This document shows, piece after piece, positions 1-6,490 of a stretch of 9,282 nucleotides of DNA (within the stretch, counting starts at the first letter, position 1; the number at the start of each line of letters is the position of its first letter). The stretch is taken from positions 1 to 9,282 of the forward strand of contig JADGDA010000088.1 of assembly GCA_015228695.1 (NCBI GenBank), in the 5' to 3' direction. Source of the DNA: Alphaproteobacteria bacterium. Lineage in GTDB: Bacteria; Pseudomonadota; Alphaproteobacteria; Rhodospirillales; Rhodospirillaceae. The position numbers and the translations under genes were made by a program. Below the pieces are notes generated by a model. The model was given only the letters and a program-made list of their open reading frames with translations, was not told the origin of the DNA and ran no database searches.

Positions 1-130
1 TGGCGAGGGTCTCCCCCCGCCGCAGGGTGAACGACACCCCCTCCACCGCCCGCACTTCCGCCGGGCCGCGTCCGAAGGAGACGGAGAGGTTCTCGACCTC
101 CAGCAGGGGGGGGAGGATTCCATCCTTCAT
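1..130 (-). CDS. yejF: Peptide ABC transporter ATP-binding protein, N-terminal fragment (YejF-like)
   Basis: Only the first 43 codons lie in the window; the gene continues past position 1. The translation begins MKDGILPPLLEVENLSVSFG and goes on to a stretch ending AVEGVSFTLRRGETLA, the usual start of an ABC ATPase just before Walker A: a first beta strand (LLEVENLSVSF), then the V-F-x-L-x-x-G-E segment. Walker A itself is outside the window. It follows yejB and yejE on the same strand, so it should be the cytoplasmic ATPase of the same importer; YejF proteins usually carry two ABC domains in tandem. The ATG at 130-128 is the first one after an in-frame stop (TGA at 148-146) and is preceded by GAAGG about 7 bases upstream, which is supplied by the tandem repeat described separately. 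The assignment as YejF rather than a generic Dpp/Opp ATPase rests on gene order. Confidence 0.82.
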   Translation of the reverse strand, partial: MKDGILPPLLEVENLSVSFGRGPAEVRAVEGVSFTLRRGETLA

Positions 131-168
131 GTCGGGGCCTTCATATCAGGGCCTTCATATCGGGGCCT
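127..168 (-). repeat. Triple 14-bp tandem repeat carrying nested ATGA stop/start overlaps between yejE and yejF
   Basis: Three units of 14 bp (127-140, 141-154, 155-168) have the plus-strand consensus TCATATCGGGGCCT, with one or two differences between copies. Read on the coding (minus) strand, each unit contains ATGAAGG. The yejE stop codon overlaps the first ATG as ATGA (158-155). That ATG opens a five-codon reading frame (MKALI) whose stop overlaps the next ATG as ATGA (144-141). The second frame (MKAPT) also has five codons, and its stop overlaps the yejF start as ATGA (130-127). Each unit also puts a Shine-Dalgarno-like GAAGG about 7 bases before the next ATG. All of this is read directly from the sequence; a translational role is inference. 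Confidence 0.85.
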
Positions 169-1174
169 TCCTCGGGTCGAAGGCGTCGCGCACGGCTTCC
201 CCGACGAACACCAGCAGAGTCAGCATGACCGCCGTCACCAGAAAGCCGGAGATCCCCAGCCAGGGGGCCTGAAGGTTCTCTTTCCCCTGGCGCATCAGAT
301 CGCCGAGGGACGCCGAGCCGGGGGGCATCCCGAGTCCCAGGAAATCCAGCGCCGTCAGCGCCACGATGGAGCCCGACAGGACGAACGGCAGAAACGTCAT
401 GGTCGCCACCATGGCGTTGGGCAGGATGTGCCGGGCCATGATCACGCCGTCGCCGACGCCCAGGGCCTTTGCCGCCTGCACGTAGTCGAAATTGCGCGAG
501 CGCAGGAACTCGGCCCGCACCACGCCCACCAGATTGGTCCAACTGAACAGCATCAGAACCAGCAGTAGGGTCCAGAATCCAGGCACCACCACGCTGGAGA
601 CGATAATCAGGATGAACAGTTGCGGCAATCCGCTCCAGATTTCCAGGAATCTTTGGAAGAACAGGTCGATCCGGCCGCCGAAATATCCTTGGACGGCTCC
701 GGCGGCGATCCCGGCCACCGACGATGCGGCGGTCAGGGCCAGCCCGAACAGAACCGACAGGCGAAAGCCGTAGATCATCCGGGCCGCGACGTCGCGGCCC
801 TGATCGTCCGTGCCGAGCCAATTCTCCGCCGTGGGAGGCGAGGGGGCGGGGACGGCGAGGTCATAGTTGATGGTGTCGTGGCTGAAACGAATCGGGGGCC
901 AGACCATCCACCCCCTCTCCGAGATGAGGCGGGCGAGGAAAGGGTCGCGGTAGTCGGCCTCGGTCGCGAAATCCCCGCCGAAGGTGGTCTCGGCGTACTC
1001 CTCCAGCACCGGGAAATACAGGCGCCCCTCGAAGGAGACCACCAGCGGCCTGTCGTTGGCGACGAGTTCCGCCGCCAGACTGAACAGGAACAGGGCCAGG
1101 AACAGCCACAGGGACCGGACTCCCCGCGTGTTGGCGCGGAAATTGTTCAGCCGGCGGCGGGTCAGGGGCGACAT
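155..1174 (-). CDS. yejE: Peptide ABC transporter permease YejE
   Basis: Inner-membrane permease of a peptide importer, 339 aa, close to the roughly 340 aa of Escherichia coli YejE. An N-terminal helix (about residues 21-39) is followed by a long periplasmic stretch with the family-typical segment ENWLGTDDQGRDV (117-129). Further membrane helices lie at about 138-162, 184-215, 258-285 and 307-327. The cytoplasmic EAA loop that docks on the ATPase is at 222-254 (EFLRSRNFDYVQAAKALG, then HILPNA). The ATG at 1174 is chosen because GGGAG lies 5 bases upstream and the start shares one base with the yejB stop (TGATG), a sign of translational coupling; an open frame continues further upstream but only as a shadow inside yejB. 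The long periplasmic N-terminal insertion separates YejE from the shorter DppC/OppC type. Confidence 0.93.
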   Translation of the reverse strand: MSPLTRRRLNNFRANTRGVRSLWLFLALFLFSLAAELVANDRPLVVSFEGRLYFPVLEEYAETTFGGDFATEADYRDPFLARLISERGWMVWPPIRFSHDTINYDLAVPAPSPPTAENWLGTDDQGRDVAARMIYGFRLSVLFGLALTAASSVAGIAAGAVQGYFGGRIDLFFQRFLEIWSGLPQLFILIIVSSVVVPGFWTLLLVLMLFSWTNLVGVVRAEFLRSRNFDYVQAAKALGVGDGVIMARHILPNAMVATMTFLPFVLSGSIVALTALDFLGLGMPPGSASLGDLMRQGKENLQAPWLGISGFLVTAVMLTLLVFVGEAVRDAFDPRKAPI

Positions 1175-2253
1175 CACGTCTCCCGCCTTTCGAAATCGAT
1201 GCGCGGGTCGACCAGGGTATAGGTGAGATCGCTCAGGAGATTGAGCAGCAGGCCGATCAACCCGAAGAAATAGAGGGTCCCGAACATCACCGGGTAGTCG
1301 CGGTTGATGACCGCCTCGAATCCCAGAAGCCCCAGCCCGTCCAGGGAAAAGATCACCTCGATCAGAACCGAGCCGGTGAACAGCATCCCGATCAACGCCG
1401 CCGGAAACCCGGACACCACCAGCAGCATGGCGTTGCGGAAGACGTGGCCATAAAGGATGCGGCGTTCGCTCAGGCCCTTGGCCCGGGCGGTGACCACGTA
1501 TTGCTTGCCGATTTCTTCCAGGAACGAATTCTTGGTCAGCATGGTGAGGCCGGCGAAATTGCCGATGACCATGGCGGTGACCGGCAAGGTCAGATGCCAG
1601 AAATAATCCCCGATGCGGGCGGGCCAGGACAACTCGGCCCAATGGTCCGAGGTCAGTCCGCGCAAGGGGAACCAGTCGGCGTAGCGCCCCCCCGCGAACA
1701 GCACGATCAGCAGAATGGCGAACAGAAACGCCGGAACCGCATAGCCGATGATGATCGCCCAGCTCGACGCCACGTCGAAGCGCGACCCGTCCCGGACCGC
1801 CTTGGCGATGCCCAGCGGAACCGACACCAGATACATGATCAAGGTGCTCCACAGGCCGAGGGAAACCGACACCGGCATTTTGTCCAGGATCAGGTCGACC
1901 ACGCCACGGTCGCGGTAATAGCTCTTGCCCAGGTCGAAGGTCAGATAATCGCGCATCATCATGAAAAAGCGCTCATGGGCCGGCTTGTCGAAGCCGAACT
2001 GCTTTTCCAGGGATTTGATGAACGCCGGGTCGAGTCCCTGGGCGCCGCGATATTTGCCCGTTCCCCCGGACACTTCTTTCCCGCCCTGACCGGAAATCCG
2101 GGTCGCGGCCTCGATTCCGGTCCCCTGAAGCTTGGACAGCACCTGCTCGACGGGACCGCCGGGGGCGATCTGCACCACGGCGAAATTGATCACCATGATT
2201 CCGAAGATGGTCAACGGGATCAGCGCCAGACGGCGGAGGATATACGCGTACAT
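1174..2253 (-). CDS. yejB: Peptide ABC transporter permease YejB
   Basis: Partner permease of YejE, 359 aa against about 364 aa for E. coli YejB. It opens with the typical MYAYILRRLALIPLTIFGIM membrane anchor. Next comes a periplasmic region containing the Gly/Lys-rich segment seen in YejB proteins (about 50-75) and the family segment FDLGKSYYRD (106-115). Helices follow at about 128-150, 163-188, 220-240, 277-303 and 322-341. The EAA loop (KNSFLEEIGKQYVVTARAKG, then HVFRNA) is at 241-275. No strong Shine-Dalgarno sequence is visible before the ATG at 2253. It is the first gene of the yejBEF run here; no yejA-type substrate-binding protein gene lies upstream, where the OmpA-family gene is found instead. 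In E. coli, YejABEF imports peptides such as microcin C; the substrate here cannot be told from sequence. Confidence 0.93.
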   Translation of the reverse strand: MYAYILRRLALIPLTIFGIMVINFAVVQIAPGGPVEQVLSKLQGTGIEAATRISGQGGKEVSGGTGKYRGAQGLDPAFIKSLEKQFGFDKPAHERFFMMMRDYLTFDLGKSYYRDRGVVDLILDKMPVSVSLGLWSTLIMYLVSVPLGIAKAVRDGSRFDVASSWAIIIGYAVPAFLFAILLIVLFAGGRYADWFPLRGLTSDHWAELSWPARIGDYFWHLTLPVTAMVIGNFAGLTMLTKNSFLEEIGKQYVVTARAKGLSERRILYGHVFRNAMLLVVSGFPAALIGMLFTGSVLIEVIFSLDGLGLLGFEAVINRDYPVMFGTLYFFGLIGLLLNLLSDLTYTLVDPRIDFERRET

Positions 2254-2322
2254 GGCGACAGCCTAAATCCGAAGCCCGCCACCGTCCAGGGCCGGCACGG
2301 GGCAAAGATCTCACAACCAAAG

Positions 2323-2422
2323 GCCGTCATGCGCGGGCCTGACCCGCGTATCCACGGGCCTCCTTCTGGCTCGGACCAGATGGCGAGACGCGGATGGCCG
2401 GGTCGAGCCCGGCCACGACGGC
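2323..2422. repeat. Inverted pair of REP-like hairpin elements
   Basis: Two 33-bp copies, 2323-2355 and (inverted) 2390-2422, match at 24 of 33 positions. Each folds on itself: the left copy pairs 2329-2337 with 2343-2351, and the right copy pairs 2394-2402 with 2408-2416, giving 9-bp stems with 5-base loops. The differences between copies fall largely on opposite sides of the stems and keep pairing (two C-G/G-C swaps plus G-U alternatives). This G/C-rich palindromic type, with GTCATG before the stem and ATCC after it, is widespread between genes in Alphaproteobacteria. The pair fills most of the gap between the OmpA-family gene and yejB. Because the two copies are inverted, they could also form one large hairpin that ends or protects the upstream transcript; no T-run follows, so it is not a classical intrinsic terminator. 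Confidence 0.8.
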
Positions 2423-2471
2423 TTTAGGGTGAGGCAGAGCGGGTTCCGTGTCCACGTCTGCCCGAGCTTTA

Positions 2472-3506
2472 TTACTTGACGACGATTTCAACCCGGCGGT
2501 TCTGGGGTTCGCGGACGCCGTCGGCGGTCGGGACCAGGGGATCGGCCTCGCCCTTGGCGGAGATCAGGATGTCGCCCTGGGGGACGCCGCGCCGGATCAG
2601 GTCCTGCTTGACCACGTTGGCGCGCCGGAGGGACAGCGCCATGTTGTGCTTGTCGGAACCGGAGCGGTCGGCGTGTCCGGTCACGTCCAGGCGGACGACT
2701 CCGACCTTGGGCAGGTTAGAGGCGGCGGTTGCCAGGATGGCGTCAGCCTCCGGGGTCAGGTGGGATTTGTCGAAGTCGAAGAAGACGATGTAGTTGCGGG
2801 CCGTCGGCGGCGGCGGGGCGGCGGGGGCCGCCATGGCCGCCGGAGCCACGACGGGCTCCGCCTTCGGTGCGGGCTTCGGCGCGCCGAAAGCGTAACGCAG
2901 GCCGAGCAGGACGGTGTGGTTGGCGTACTCCGCATCGACTCCGCGCTGCGAATCCGTGGTCAGGCCGGGGTCGAGGGTCCGCATGTACCGGTAGTCGGCG
3001 AACAGGTGGACCGCCTCGCTCATGTCATAGGTGACGCCAGCGATTCCCTGATAGGCGAACTGGGCGTCGGAATCGTCCACGCGGGAGGAACTGACCGGGC
3101 TCGCCCCGTTGACGTCGATGATGGCGGCGCCGAGACCGAGACCGATATAGGGGGTGAACGGGGTGCTGTTCTTGACGTCATAGAGCACGTTGCTCAGGAA
3201 GCTCCACGACTTGACGTCGCCCGTTCCGTTCGCGCCGCCGACCGAATCGATCCCGTTGGAGCGGTAGCCGAGTTCCAGTTCCGTGCGGATGTTGTTGCCG
3301 TAGGCATAGCCGGCGGTCAGGGCGCCCACCCAGCCGGTGTCGAAATCCGCGCTGGTATTGATGCCGCTGCCGCTGATGTCGCTGTCGGCGGTCCAGTTGG
3401 CCCCGGCTCCGGCGCCGACGTAGAACCCGGCGGACTGGGCCATTGCGAAGGACGGAACGGCCGCGGCGGCGACCGCGGCGGCAATAAGACGACCCGTGAA
3501 CGTCAT
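2472..3506 (-). CDS. OmpA-family outer membrane beta-barrel protein with peptidoglycan-binding domain
   Basis: 344 aa. Residues 1-23 form a signal peptide (MTFTGRLIAAAVAAAAVPSF, then AMA) with probable cleavage before QSAGFYVG. Residues 24-208 show alternating hydrophobic and polar strands with aromatic ends (GFYVGAGAGANW, TELELGYR, FTPYIGLGLGAAI, HTVLLGLRYAFG), as expected for an eight-stranded OmpA-type barrel. A Pro/Ala linker covers 209-237. Residues 238-344 are an OmpA C-terminal domain (YIVFFDFDKSHLTPEAD, TGHADRSGSDKHN, LSLRRANVVK, NRRVEIVV). D280 and an arginine at 294/295 are candidates for the Asp/Arg pair that binds diaminopimelate in peptidoglycan. It would link the outer membrane to the cell wall. 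The ATG at 3506 has GGGGAG 8 bases upstream. It sits upstream of yejB on the same strand, but 218 bp with REP hairpins separate them, so it is probably its own transcription unit. Confidence 0.93.
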   Translation of the reverse strand: MTFTGRLIAAAVAAAAVPSFAMAQSAGFYVGAGAGANWTADSDISGSGINTSADFDTGWVGALTAGYAYGNNIRTELELGYRSNGIDSVGGANGTGDVKSWSFLSNVLYDVKNSTPFTPYIGLGLGAAIIDVNGASPVSSSRVDDSDAQFAYQGIAGVTYDMSEAVHLFADYRYMRTLDPGLTTDSQRGVDAEYANHTVLLGLRYAFGAPKPAPKAEPVVAPAAMAAPAAPPPPTARNYIVFFDFDKSHLTPEADAILATAASNLPKVGVVRLDVTGHADRSGSDKHNMALSLRRANVVKQDLIRRGVPQGDILISAKGEADPLVPTADGVREPQNRRVEIVVK

Positions 3507-3651
3507 GGACTGGTCTCCCCGACTTCAGCGCCGGAATGCCGGCAAACGTGGGCGGCCCGAAGGCCACGCAAACGATCTCATGCCGGCAAGGTAATCCGCG
3601 CGGGGGAAAGTGAACAGACTCTAAACCGCAAATGCGCCACATTTGGCTCAC

Positions 3652-3675
3652 GGGTGTGTTAAAAATAGCACACCC
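3652..3675. promoter_or_regulatory. 7-bp inverted repeat (GGGTGTG/CACACCC), candidate operator
   Basis: GGGTGTG (3652-3658) and its exact complement CACACCC (3669-3675) flank a 10-base A/T-rich centre. The centre coincides with the -10 box of the candidate OmpA promoter. A protein bound to both arms would cover that promoter, and could also influence the divergent decarboxylase operon. The match is perfect; the operator role is inference. As RNA it could form a hairpin, but no T-run follows on either strand to make it a terminator. Confidence 0.5.
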
Positions 3676-3692
3676 CTCCGAGTCGCTGTCAA
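3662..3692 (-). promoter_or_regulatory. Candidate sigma70 promoter for the OmpA-family gene
   Basis: On the minus strand a perfect -35 hexamer TTGACA (3692-3687) is followed after 19 bases by TATTTT (3667-3662), which has a TG one base upstream (TGC-TATTTT, extended -10). Shifting the -10 by one base (CTATTT) gives an 18-base spacer. Transcription would start near 3655 and leave a leader of about 150 nt before the OmpA ATG. The spacer is slightly long, hence the moderate confidence. Confidence 0.5.
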
Positions 3693-3879
3693 AACATGGG
3701 GTTTTCACGAAACGACGCAAAAAAAATGTTGGCAGGGAAGCGAAGGTTGCGGCAGTGTGCGGCCCGTGCACGGTGGGGTGCCGGCGGGGAGCCCCTCCGG
3801 AAGTTCTTGCGAGGGGCATTTTTTCGGATTTTTCGCGCGTCTCTATCTCGCGGCGCCAACACGAAGGATGAGTGGGGAA

Positions 3880-5433
<1,554 letters not shown>

Positions 5434-5448
5434 CCTCGCCGGCCGAGG
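5434..5448 (+). other. Small hairpin just after the mmdA stop codon
   Basis: CCTCG (5434-5438) pairs with CGAGG (5444-5448) around CCGGC, directly after the TAA. There is no T-run, and the next gene starts 33 bases later with a strong ribosome site, so this is not an obvious terminator. It could mark mRNA processing or partial attenuation between the enzyme subunit and the small membrane subunits; that is speculation. Confidence 0.3.
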
Positions 5449-5481
5449 CCGTTTGGGGAACGAATCAGGAGGCGAGGGACC

Positions 5482-5607
5482 ATGGGATCGACGTTTGAGA
5501 AGATGTTTCTGGCTTATGGGCTGACGATTGTCGTCTCGATGCTCGTTGCCGTCTTGATCAAGGGCATGACCTCGGCGCTGGCGTATTTTGAAAAGCGCGA
5601 CGGCTAG
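5482..5607 (+). CDS. 41-aa single-helix membrane protein, paralogue of the delta subunit N-terminus
   Basis: A small gene with a very good ribosome site (AGGAGG at 5467-5472, 9 bases before the ATG) and a clean TAG stop. After MGST, the protein has FEKMFLAYGLTIVVSMLVAV, then LIKGMTSALAYFEKRDG. Residues 9-33 form one membrane helix and the tail is charged. It matches the start of the next gene product at 23 of 29 aligned residues, and the DNA is similar as well, so the two arose by tandem duplication. This copy lacks the C-terminal extension of the delta subunit. Veillonella methylmalonyl-CoA decarboxylase has an extra small epsilon subunit, but as I recall that one resembles the C-terminal part of delta, so this is not simply the same protein. 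It is probably a membrane component of the pump; its precise role is unknown. Confidence 0.85.
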   Translation: MGSTFEKMFLAYGLTIVVSMLVAVLIKGMTSALAYFEKRDG

Positions 5608-5661
5608 GCCTCGTTCGTCGAGGGTCCTGCCGTACCCAGGGCGCTTTCCGGGAGAAGAAGT

Positions 5662-6009
5662 ATGAGCGCTGTGTTTGCGAAGATGTTTCTGGCCTACGGG
5701 CTGACGATCATCGTCTCGATGGCCGTCGCCGTTCTGATCAAGGCCATGACCGCCGTTCTCGGGAAACTGGAAGGCGCGGAGGGGGCCGCTTCGGTGGCTC
5801 CGGTCGTGGCGAGGCCTTCTTCGGCGGTCGATCAGACCCAGGGTGAAATCGCGGCGATTGCCGCCGCCGTCTATGCCGTGCTTGGGGGATCGGTCCGGAT
5901 CGTCCGGATCGAACCCGCGGGCAATGGCGGGGGATGGGCGGCCAGCGGCCGTTTGATGCACCACGTGTCCCACGCCGTTCACCGCCGCAGCCCGCCTCGG
6001 CACGTTTGA
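5662..6009 (+). CDS. mmdD: Methylmalonyl-CoA decarboxylase delta subunit (OadG/MmdD-like)
   Basis: 115 aa, in the size range of gamma/delta subunits of Na+-pumping decarboxylases. One N-terminal helix (about 9-33, FLAYGLTIIVSMAVAVLIKA) is followed by a small Ala/Pro-containing linker (40-58). Next is the family's characteristic EIAAIAAAVYAVLGG (62-76), then VRIVRIEPAG and a Trp-Ala, GRLMHHVSH ending (92-105). The C-terminus is rich in histidine (H100, H101, H104, H107, H114). In this family the subunit anchors the carboxyltransferase to the membrane beta subunit; a Zn2+-binding C-terminal tail has been described for the Klebsiella oxaloacetate decarboxylase gamma subunit. GGAG (5651-5654) lies 7 bases before the ATG. 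It lies 54 bp after the short paralogue and 39 bp before mmdC. The family call rests on topology, motif resemblance and operon position, not on an alignment. Confidence 0.82.
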   Translation: MSAVFAKMFLAYGLTIIVSMAVAVLIKAMTAVLGKLEGAEGAASVAPVVARPSSAVDQTQGEIAAIAAAVYAVLGGSVRIVRIEPAGNGGGWAASGRLMHHVSHAVHRRSPPRHV

Positions 6010-6048
6010 CCGTCAGTCTCCAGGGATTGAGCATAAAAGGACCGACCC

Positions 6049-6462
6049 ATGCTGAAGAAGTTCAAAATTACCGTAGACGGCAAGCCGTATTCTGTCACGG
6101 TCGAGGATTCCGTTGAGGACATCGGCCATCTCTACCCGAAGGAAGGGGGCGTGATGGATACGGCGCCCCTGGCCGTGCCGCCCCCGTCGGCGGCTCCCGC
6201 TCCGGCGGCGGCCCCGGCTCCGGCGGCGCCGAAGTCTTCCGGCGGCGGCGCGGGCGACCAACTCTGCCCCATGGGCGGCGTGGTCATCTCCGTGGATGTG
6301 GCCATCGGGCAGCAGGTCAACGAGAGAGACCCCATCGCCGTGGTCGAGGCCATGAAAATGCACACGACGGTGTCCGCGCAGGGATCGGGTGTGGTCACCG
6401 CCATCCACGTCAAGCCGGGCGACGCGGTCGACGCGGGCCAGGCCGTCGTGACGTTGGGTTGA
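6049..6462 (+). CDS. mmdC: Biotin carboxyl carrier subunit of methylmalonyl-CoA decarboxylase
   Basis: 137 aa. The N-terminal part (1-20, MLKKFKITVDGKPYSVTVED) is the short strand pair typical of decarboxylase carriers. A flexible Pro/Ala linker spans about 39-61, and a biotinyl domain about 69-137. The biotin attachment motif EAMKM (100-104) puts the modified lysine at K103, 34 residues from the C-terminus, the usual distance. The turn CPMGGVV (73-79) stands where many carriers have APMPGxV. The protein would shuttle CO2 on biotin between MmdA and MmdB and needs a biotin protein ligase encoded elsewhere. AAGGA lies 8 bases before the ATG. The linker makes it mobile, as required for visiting two active sites. 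No biotin carboxylase domain is fused or adjacent. Confidence 0.93.
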   Translation: MLKKFKITVDGKPYSVTVEDSVEDIGHLYPKEGGVMDTAPLAVPPPSAAPAPAAAPAPAAPKSSGGGAGDQLCPMGGVVISVDVAIGQQVNERDPIAVVEAMKMHTTVSAQGSGVVTAIHVKPGDAVDAGQAVVTLG

Positions 6463-6490
6463 CAAAGCCCGAAGGGGTGGGGGATATCAG

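Larger units (their letters stand above)
3507..3879. promoter_or_regulatory. Divergent intergenic region between the OmpA-family gene and the decarboxylase operon
   Basis: 373 bp without a convincing gene; the part around 3655-3730 is notably richer in A/T than its surroundings. It holds the candidate OmpA promoter and inverted repeat listed separately, and two copies of ATGCCGGCAA (3536-3545 and 3580-3589, each with the palindrome TGCCGGCA, 44 bp apart). Between these copies, on the OmpA mRNA strand, lies a GGCC-TTCG-GGCC tetraloop hairpin (about 3554-3565). A 10-bp palindrome CCGTGCACGG is at 3764-3773 on the side of the decarboxylase operon. I see no confident sigma70 or sigma54 promoter reading towards mmdA, although this gap must supply one if the operon starts at mmdA. 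An open frame runs through from 3643 into mmdA, but its composition and lack of recognisable protein sequence argue against coding. Confidence 0.6.

Noticed and set aside
1444..2427. Plus-strand 327-codon frame over yejB and the REP pair
   Set aside because: It is antisense to a clearly recognisable permease and extends through the REP palindromes; the translation has no domain character.
3643..3879. N-terminal extension of mmdA back to 3643
   Set aside because: The added residues look like no known domain, the stretch includes A-runs and the palindromic OmpA promoter, and a family-length protein starts at 3880 with a usable ribosome site.
3721..3879. Sigma54 or sigma70 promoter directly upstream of mmdA
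   Set aside because: I checked the GG-N10-GC spacing around TTGGCA (3730-3735) and possible TTGCGA/TTGCGG -35 boxes; none has a matching partner at proper distance, so I did not call one.
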